DNA of 64,000 nt from Amycolatopsis cihanbeyliensis (lineage in GTDB: Bacteria > Actinomycetota > Actinomycetes > Mycobacteriales > Pseudonocardiaceae), in NCBI RefSeq assembly GCF_006715045.1, contig NZ_VFML01000001.1:4804501-4868500 (forward strand), in the 5' to 3' direction. The translations under genes were made by a program, and so were the position numbers. Shown here piece after piece: positions 59,721-64,000 of this stretch (positions within the stretch are counted from its first letter, which is position 1; every line of letters begins with the position of its first letter). Under the pieces are notes generated by a model. It saw only the letters and a list, made by a program, of their open reading frames with translations, did not search any database and was not told the DNA's origin.

Positions 59721-59770
59721 GGTGCCTGTGATCGGAATCGAACCGATCGCGCGATGCCACCATGACAGGC
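59721..59770 (-). other. tRNA T-arm/acceptor-like element 1
   Basis: Read leftward: GCCTGT, 17 bases, ATCGG-TTCGATT-CCGAT, C, ACAGGC, ACC, then CTTTTTG. The T-arm is canonical and GCCTGT/ACAGGC could pair. A 74-base version to 59794 has TA at positions 8-9 but only five acceptor pairs and no good D-arm. It is not a normal tRNA gene. Confidence 0.4.
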
Positions 59771-60355
59771 TAGCTTCGTTATCCCTAGGGGCACGTTGCG
59801 GGTAAAGACTGCGGGCTGCTGCGGCCATCCGTATTTTCCAGCACCACAACGGTAATCCGTGGGCCGTTGCGTCCCGCTCCGTGCACGTATTTCCAGTGCT
59901 AGGGCACTTTGATTGTCAAGTTCCGGTGTCTCCGCTCCGTCCCGCCCGTTCGGCCGGTCCGTTCTGCGCTGACAGGAACAAAGTTAAGCCCTACGGCTCG
60001 TATGTGTCAAGCTTAAGACCTACATCTGTGGTGCCAGTCACACCATGGTTCTGTTTTGCCTGGTCAGAGCGTCGCGTCGGAGCGACGGCGACCGCTCCGG
60101 GTACGCGGTTAGCCGTTGTGACACCTACGGAAGAGGTGACGGACGCACCGGCCGGAGTGGGGGAACCTACGGAGGGGGCTAGCTGAGCGGCGTATGCCGC
60201 TAGTGCGCGCTAGGCACGCGTAGATAGCTCCGTACTGGGCGCACTCTCCACGTGCGCCGTATCGGGTCGAGTAGCCGCCTACGGCGGCTATGTGCACTCC
60301 CTAGACATCTGCGTAGCCGACCGTGCCAAACGGTCGGCAAGAGAAGGTCTTTCTA

Positions 60356-60649
60356 GTGCCCTGGAATACCAGCAACCGCAAAGAGCGGTTGCCTACCAAC
60401 TGGGCCGAAGTACGGCTAACCATCCTGCGTAGAGATCACTACCGGTGCCAGATAGGCGACGAAAGGTGTCTCGGTAGAGCTACGGACGTTGACCACATTC
60501 GGCCCGGTGACGATCACCGGCCGGTCAACCTACGTGCTGTGTGTGCGCGTTGCCACGCGCGTAAGTCCGCCCGGGAGGGCAACGCCCGTAGGGCACAGCT
60601 ACGGGCTAGGTACGTGCGTCCCGCTGGTCGGCACCCTGGCACGCGCTAG
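60356..60649 (+). CDS. Phage HNH endonuclease
   Basis: GTG 60356 is preferred (GAGAAGG upstream); GTG 60323 adds eleven residues. The protein has 97 residues with CQIGDERC, VDHIRPGDDHRPVNLRAVC and CARCHARKS, the HNH motif with its zinc cysteines. HNH nucleases beside terminase genes assist DNA packaging in HK97-type phages. First gene of the rightward late region. Confidence 0.9.
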   Translation: MPWNTSNRKERLPTNWAEVRLTILRRDHYRCQIGDERCLGRATDVDHIRPGDDHRPVNLRAVCARCHARKSAREGNARRAQLRARYVRPAGRHPGTR

Positions 60650-60918
60650 GGCAGGACACGCTAGGCGCGCTGCTGTGCTGCGCGTGCGGGGGAGTGGCTA
60701 GCGCGCTGCGCGCAGGCTGCGCTGCGTGCGCTGCGCTGCCGCTTTTCGGGTATTTCGCTTTGCTTGGCACTGCGTTTTGCGTTATTATGTCGGTTGACAT
60801 TTCGAATATTATTTTTGTCCCCCAGGGGAGGTGTCCCCGCGGGGGACCCATAGATCGCGGCGTAATGCGGCCCCGAGGCCATGTACGGGTTTTCAGGCCG
60901 TTGGTAGCCTCCGCCAGC

Positions 60919-61551
60919 ATGGCAACTCGTCCGCGAAGGCTCAGCCCGAACCGCCGCCGAACTTATCGTGACCGCCTTGGCCTGCACCGGCCACGCGGGG
61001 TCCGGCGGCGAGATCGCCACACTGCCCGAACTTACCAACGGCGAGAAGGTATCGTTCTCGGCTTCATAGTCATCAGCATGGCGGTCGTGTGGGGTGTTCG
61101 TCTGAACTCCCCGCTCTACTCCTTCAGTCTCGCGATAATCACCGCTCCAATGGCGATCGTCTATTCAACGTCGAGAGTCGTGGCCCGCTTTCGCGTGCTG
61201 CTCTCGTCGGTCAGACCTCAGTTTATCCTGCTGGCGAAGAAGGCGGTTAGCGTCGCAACTATCGGCTTCGTTGTGGTGGTCTTCAAAGCTGAGTACGCAG
61301 CAGAAAGTTTCAAGTCGGACAACGCGATGCTTCTTGCGCTCGCGACCGCCGCTGGTGTGGGGGCGTGGCTGCCCGCCATCGAGGCCCATCACCTCGTCAA
61401 GTGTCGCCTGCATCGATACGAGTACAGCGCCAGACCACAACTACAGCGTAAGCGAAAGGGGGTCGCGACGTGGGCACTCGTGGCCCGGTTCCGAAGCGCT
61501 CTGACCAGCGTGTTCGGCGTAATAGGGACGAGGCGCCGGTCGAGACGGTGA
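60919..61551 (+). CDS. Hypothetical membrane protein, about 210 aa
   Basis: From ATG 60919 the text has a basic start and four hydrophobic segments (VLGFIVISMAVVWGV, LAIITAPMAIVYS, SVATIGFVVVVFKA, LLALATAAGVGAWL). Its end overlaps TerS by 82 bases, which is unusual and makes the 3' end doubtful. The region before it (60700-60900) is AT-rich with a CCCCAGGGG hairpin and may hold promoters. Confidence 0.5.
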   Translation: MATRPRRLSPNRRRTYRDRLGLHRPRGVRRRDRHTARTYQRREGIVLGFIVISMAVVWGVRLNSPLYSFSLAIITAPMAIVYSTSRVVARFRVLLSSVRPQFILLAKKAVSVATIGFVVVVFKAEYAAESFKSDNAMLLALATAAGVGAWLPAIEAHHLVKCRLHRYEYSARPQLQRKRKGVATWALVARFRSALTSVFGVIGTRRRSRR

Positions 61552-61886
61552 CCGCGATCGGCGACGTGGAGGTTCCGCCGCTCGGCTTGGACGATCCGCA
61601 TCCGCTGATCAGTGATTTCTATGCGAGCTTGGCTGAGTCGGCCCAGGCCCGGTTCTACGAGCCAAGCGACTGGCAGTTCGCGCGCTTCACGCTGCACTTC
61701 GCTGACCAGCTCGTGAAGAGTCGCCGGCCGTCCTCGCAGATGCTCGCCGCGGTGAACTCGGCGTTGACAGACCTGTTGGTCTCCGAGGGTGCCCGTCGTC
61801 GGGTCCGCCTGGAGGTCGAGCGGGAGCAGGCTAAGGGCGAGCTGATCGATATCGCCGCGATGTTCCGGGAAAGGATGGCTGAGTAG
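61470..61886 (+). CDS. Small terminase subunit
   Basis: The protein has 138 residues. GTG 61470 gives MGTRGPVPKRSDQRVRRN, the usual start of actinophage small terminases. The central helices (FYEPSDWQFARFTLHFADQL) and C-terminal coiled part fit. It recognises phage DNA for packaging together with TerL. Confidence 0.85.
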   Translation: MGTRGPVPKRSDQRVRRNRDEAPVETVTAIGDVEVPPLGLDDPHPLISDFYASLAESAQARFYEPSDWQFARFTLHFADQLVKSRRPSSQMLAAVNSALTDLLVSEGARRRVRLEVEREQAKGELIDIAAMFRERMAE

Positions 61887-62141
61887 ATGGCTGACCACCG
61901 TCGCTTCTATCTTCAGCGCGACGTGGATGTTTCCGGTATCAGCGGTGCAGGTCGGGTTGCCGATGGGGTGCTTTGGCCGGACGGTAGCGCATCGCTGCGC
62001 TGGCGCGGTGCGCGTCCGTCCGCGGTGCATTGGGATCGGTTTGAGGATGCCGAGGCGATTCACGGTCACGGTGGGGCTACGCGGGTCGTGTGGCTCGATG
62101 ACGGGGACCTTGCCTGCGACGGCGGGCTGATGGTTCGCTGA
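61887..62141 (+). CDS. Hypothetical phage protein, 84 aa
   Basis: ATG 61887 follows the TerS stop directly. RRFYLQRDVDVSGISGAGRV and GVLWPDGSASLRWRG are typical of small proteins beside phage terminases. Function unknown. Confidence 0.7.
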   Translation: MADHRRFYLQRDVDVSGISGAGRVADGVLWPDGSASLRWRGARPSAVHWDRFEDAEAIHGHGGATRVVWLDDGDLACDGGLMVR

Positions 62142-62211
62142 CTGCGAGGCCCAGCCGGGTCGAGCGCGTCTCCTCCCCCCGGCGCCAGCTCCCCGGTTGG
62201 CCTCGTCACCA

Positions 62212-62285
62212 AGGGGTGTAGCTCAGGTAGGTAGAGCAGCGGTCTCCAAAACCGTGTGTCGCAGGTTCGAGTCCTGCCACCCCTG
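62212..62285 (+). tRNA. tRNA-Trp (CCA)
   Basis: AGGGGTG pairs with CACCCCT; TA at 8-9; D-arm GCTC...GAGC; anticodon loop CTCCAAA with CCA; T-arm GCAGG-TTCGAGT-CCTGC; G at 73, the Trp discriminator. Encoded CC follows but no full CCA. It lies in the late region between TerS and TerL. Confidence 0.95.
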
Positions 62286-62328
62286 CCGTCCGGCCGCCGC
62301 CAGGCGCTCAGCGCTGGCGCGGTTGGTC

Positions 62329-62625
62329 TCAGCCGTCCCGGCGTCGGAGTGCCAACTCGTTTGGGTAGGCCCGTTCGATCGCGTCGAGAACGGCCTGTGC
62401 GTTGTCGCGGATGGTCTCCAGGGCGTCATAGGCGTCGTGCAGTTGATCTCCTACCGGCTGCCGCCAGGTCCGACGAAGGTACGCCGCCGCTGAGGAGACG
62501 CGCTCCGCATCGTCCGACCAGCCTGCCTGGTGTGGGTCGAGCGCGATTTTCATGACGTGGCGATCCAGCTCGGAAGCTTCGTCGCCCGGCTTGAGCGGCC
62601 ATTCGTCGTCGGGCGTTTGCGACAT
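62329..62625 (-). CDS. Hypothetical protein, 98 aa, antisense to late region
   Basis: ATG 62625. DEWPLKPGDEASELDRHVMK and DALETIRDNAQAVLDAIERA look like a real acidic helical protein. It runs leftward between two rightward tRNA genes. Function unknown. Confidence 0.5.
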   Translation of the reverse strand: MSQTPDDEWPLKPGDEASELDRHVMKIALDPHQAGWSDDAERVSSAAAYLRRTWRQPVGDQLHDAYDALETIRDNAQAVLDAIERAYPNELALRRRDG

Positions 62626-62641
62626 GACCGGAGCGTACTCG

Positions 62642-62717
62642 CAGGCACTAGCTCAATGGGTAGAGCGCCCGCTTTGGGTGCGGGGGGTTCGGGGTTCGAG
62701 TCCCTGGTGCTTGACCA
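62642..62717 (+). tRNA. tRNA-Pro (TGG)
   Basis: CAGGCAC pairs with GTGCTTG; D-arm GCTC...GAGC; anticodon stem CCCGC/GCGGG with loop TTTGGGT, anticodon TGG; T-arm CGGGG-TTCGAGT-CCCTG; A73 and an encoded CCA (62715-62717). Confidence 0.93.
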
Positions 62718-62748
62718 ATCGCAGTAACGCACTTGGGGGTGATCGAGG

Positions 62749-64000
62749 GTGCGGAGTACGACGGTCCGACCCTCGGACCTCCTTCCGGCTCCGAGCCACA
62801 TGGTTGGGCCGACGTGGCGGCGCTATCGCTCGGGCGGTTGGTACCTGCCGGAGCGGACGCTGGGGTGGGGCGTCATCAACTGGATGGCCGCGTTCCTGTG
62901 CCAGCCGGGCGGACCTGACGCGGGAAAGCCGTTCCTGCCGACGCTCGAACAAGCCCGCTTCATCGCCTGGTGGTACGCGGTGGACGAGCGTGGCCGGTTC
63001 GCCTACCGGGCCGGGATTCTCCGCAGGCTCAAGGGCTGGGGCAAAGACCCGCTCGTGGCCGCGCTCAGCCTCGCCGAGCTGTGTGGGCCGGTGGCGTTCT
63101 CGCATTGGGACGAGGACGAGAATCCGGTCGGGAAGCCGCAGCATTCGGCCTGGATTCAGATCGCCGCCGTTAGCCAGGACCAGACGAGAACGACCTTCAC
63201 CTTGTTCCCCGCGATGGCCTCGCAGAGGCTTCGTGAGGAGTACGGCGTCGAGCTGAACAAGACGATCATCTACACCAAGGCCGGCGGGATGATCGAAGGC
63301 GTTACTTCGTCGCCGCTGGCGCTCGAAGGTAAGCGCCCGACCTTCGTCGTGCTCAACGAGACGCAATGGTGGGCCCAGTCCAACGACGGCCACTCGATGT
63401 TCAACGTCGTCGAGGGCAACGTCACGAAGTCGGCTTTCGGCTCGTCGCGCTATCTCGCGATCTGCAACGCTCACGTGCCCGGCCAGGACTCGATCGGTGA
63501 GCGGCTGCACGACAACTATCACGCCGTTGTTGCGGGCCAGGCGGTCGACACCGGCATTCTGTATGACGCGCTGGAGGCGCCGGCCGATACTCCGGTCTCC
63601 GAGATTCCGCACCCGGAGGACGATCCTGACGGCTACGCCGAGGGGATTAAGGCGCTGAAGGCCGGGCTCGATGTGGCGCGGGGTGACGCTCGCTGGCTGG
63701 ACCTGGACACGATCGTGGCGTCCATTTTGGATGTGAGCAATCCGGTTAGCGAGAGCCGGAGGAAGTTTCTTAATCAGGTCAACGCGGCCGAGGATTCGTG
63801 GATCGCTCCTTTCGAGTGGGATCGGCTCCAGGCCGATGTGGCGCTTCAGCCCGGCGAGCGGATCACGCTCGGGTTCGACGGGTCCAAGGGCAGCGATCAC
63901 ACAGCGCTGGTCGCTTGCCGGGTGGAGGACGCGGCGCTGTTCCCGATCAAGGTGTGGAACCCGGAGCAGTACGGCGGGGAGGTTCCGCGTGAGGACGTGG
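62749..64000 (+). CDS. Large terminase subunit (partial, runs off edge)
   Basis: GTG 62749 opens the frame; ATG 62800 (MVGPTWRRYRSGGWYLPERT) is an alternative. The ATPase has KGWGKDPL as Walker A and FVVLNETQWW as Walker B with the catalytic Glu. The nuclease begins with LGFDGSKGSDHTAL. It pumps DNA into proheads and cuts it. The frame is open to the last base, so the C-terminus is missing. Confidence 0.93.
   Translation, partial: MRSTTVRPSDLLPAPSHMVGPTWRRYRSGGWYLPERTLGWGVINWMAAFLCQPGGPDAGKPFLPTLEQARFIAWWYAVDERGRFAYRAGILRRLKGWGKDPLVAALSLAELCGPVAFSHWDEDENPVGKPQHSAWIQIAAVSQDQTRTTFTLFPAMASQRLREEYGVELNKTIIYTKAGGMIEGVTSSPLALEGKRPTFVVLNETQWWAQSNDGHSMFNVVEGNVTKSAFGSSRYLAICNAHVPGQDSIGERLHDNYHAVVAGQAVDTGILYDALEAPADTPVSEIPHPEDDPDGYAEGIKALKAGLDVARGDARWLDLDTIVASILDVSNPVSESRRKFLNQVNAAEDSWIAPFEWDRLQADVALQPGERITLGFDGSKGSDHTALVACRVEDAALFPIKVWNPEQYGGEVPREDV

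Larger units (their letters stand above)
32310..64000. mobile_element. Prophage or phage-derived element, left part
   Basis: The left boundary is the aldo-keto reductase break near 32310. The content includes phage DNA polymerase, primase, sigma-like factor, antirepressor, Lsr2, ArdA, HNH nuclease, TerS and TerL. Base composition drops relative to the host, most in 36.7-43.3 kb. The element continues past the right edge. Insertion in a protein gene rather than a tRNA suggests a serine integrase, but no integrase is seen. Confidence 0.85.

Noticed and set aside
59721-59794. Normal tRNA gene on the minus strand
   Set aside because: The 74-base span has only five acceptor pairs, two surplus bases after the T-arm and no good D- or anticodon stem; kept only as a T-arm-like element.
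59881-60186. Rightward open frame of 101 codons before the HNH gene
   Set aside because: No ribosome site and low-complexity content; region looks like a divergent promoter area.
62653-63900. Leftward open frame of 415 codons opposite the large terminase
   Set aside because: It spans the tRNA-Pro gene and is antisense to clear ATPase and nuclease motifs of TerL.

Overview
The window is high-GC actinobacterial DNA, most likely from a member of the Pseudonocardiaceae. Support for this: overlapping GTG/ATG operons, a complete phenylacetate operon, a helix-turn-helix/DUF397 pair, IdeR/DmdR1-type iron boxes and actinophage-type genes. The family is an inference; no rRNA or species marker is present. 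Roughly bases 1-32310 are chromosome. From about 32310 to beyond the right edge the DNA is a prophage or phage-derived element that interrupts an aldo-keto reductase gene.

Layout of the chromosomal part. 1-3.1 kb: end of an acyl-CoA ligase, a secreted lipase, a membrane metal-dependent hydrolase and a GNAT-like protein. 3.1-4.2 kb: a lipoprotein. 4.2-12.5 kb: an iron-regulated siderophore locus resembling staphyloferrin B biosynthesis. It holds an SbnA-like synthase, three IucA/IucC-type (NIS) synthetases, an SbnH-like decarboxylase and a siderophore-binding lipoprotein, with two palindromic iron boxes. 12.5-14.2 kb: an XRE/DUF397 regulatory module flanked by inverted copies of a 21-bp repeat. 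14.2-25.8 kb: phenylacetate catabolism. A TetR regulator, paaK and paaI run leftward; a 3-hydroxyacyl-CoA dehydrogenase, a P450, a BASS transporter and paaZABCDE run rightward. A palindromic repeat sits inside paaB. 25.8-32.3 kb: a DUF418 membrane protein, a secreted protein, a MarR/VOC dioxygenase/hydrolase (mhq-like) unit, upp, TetR, MerR and the broken aldo-keto reductase.

Layout of the prophage. 32.3-36.5 kb: an XRE/TPR regulator, small unknown genes and two copies of a structured element. 36.7-42.8 kb: an AT-richer cargo island with a second leucyl-tRNA synthetase facing a four-gene operon. That operon encodes a 144-aa candidate precursor or substrate protein, a doubled SagB-type nitroreductase, a PqqD/RRE-like protein and an HPr-kinase-like protein. 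I read this as a possible modified-peptide pathway with a LeuRS self-immunity gene. 43.2-52.8 kb: leftward phage replication genes (family A DNA polymerase, sigma-like factor, phosphoesterase, primase in two frames, resolvase-like nuclease, RecA/DnaB-like ATPase, antirepressor-like protein, Cas4/RecB-like nuclease). Many are preceded by a shared ACTTAAGTCAT motif. 53.3-59.7 kb: a leftward array of small genes including Lsr2, DUF2786 and ArdA, spaced by hairpins and AAAGG ribosome-binding sites. 60.3-64 kb: rightward packaging genes (HNH nuclease, small terminase, two tRNAs, large terminase running off the edge).

Working together: the chromosomal part scavenges iron and degrades aromatic acids through CoA thioesters. 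The prophage brings its own replication and anti-restriction functions and possibly an antimicrobial cargo. No integrase, portal or capsid gene lies in the window.
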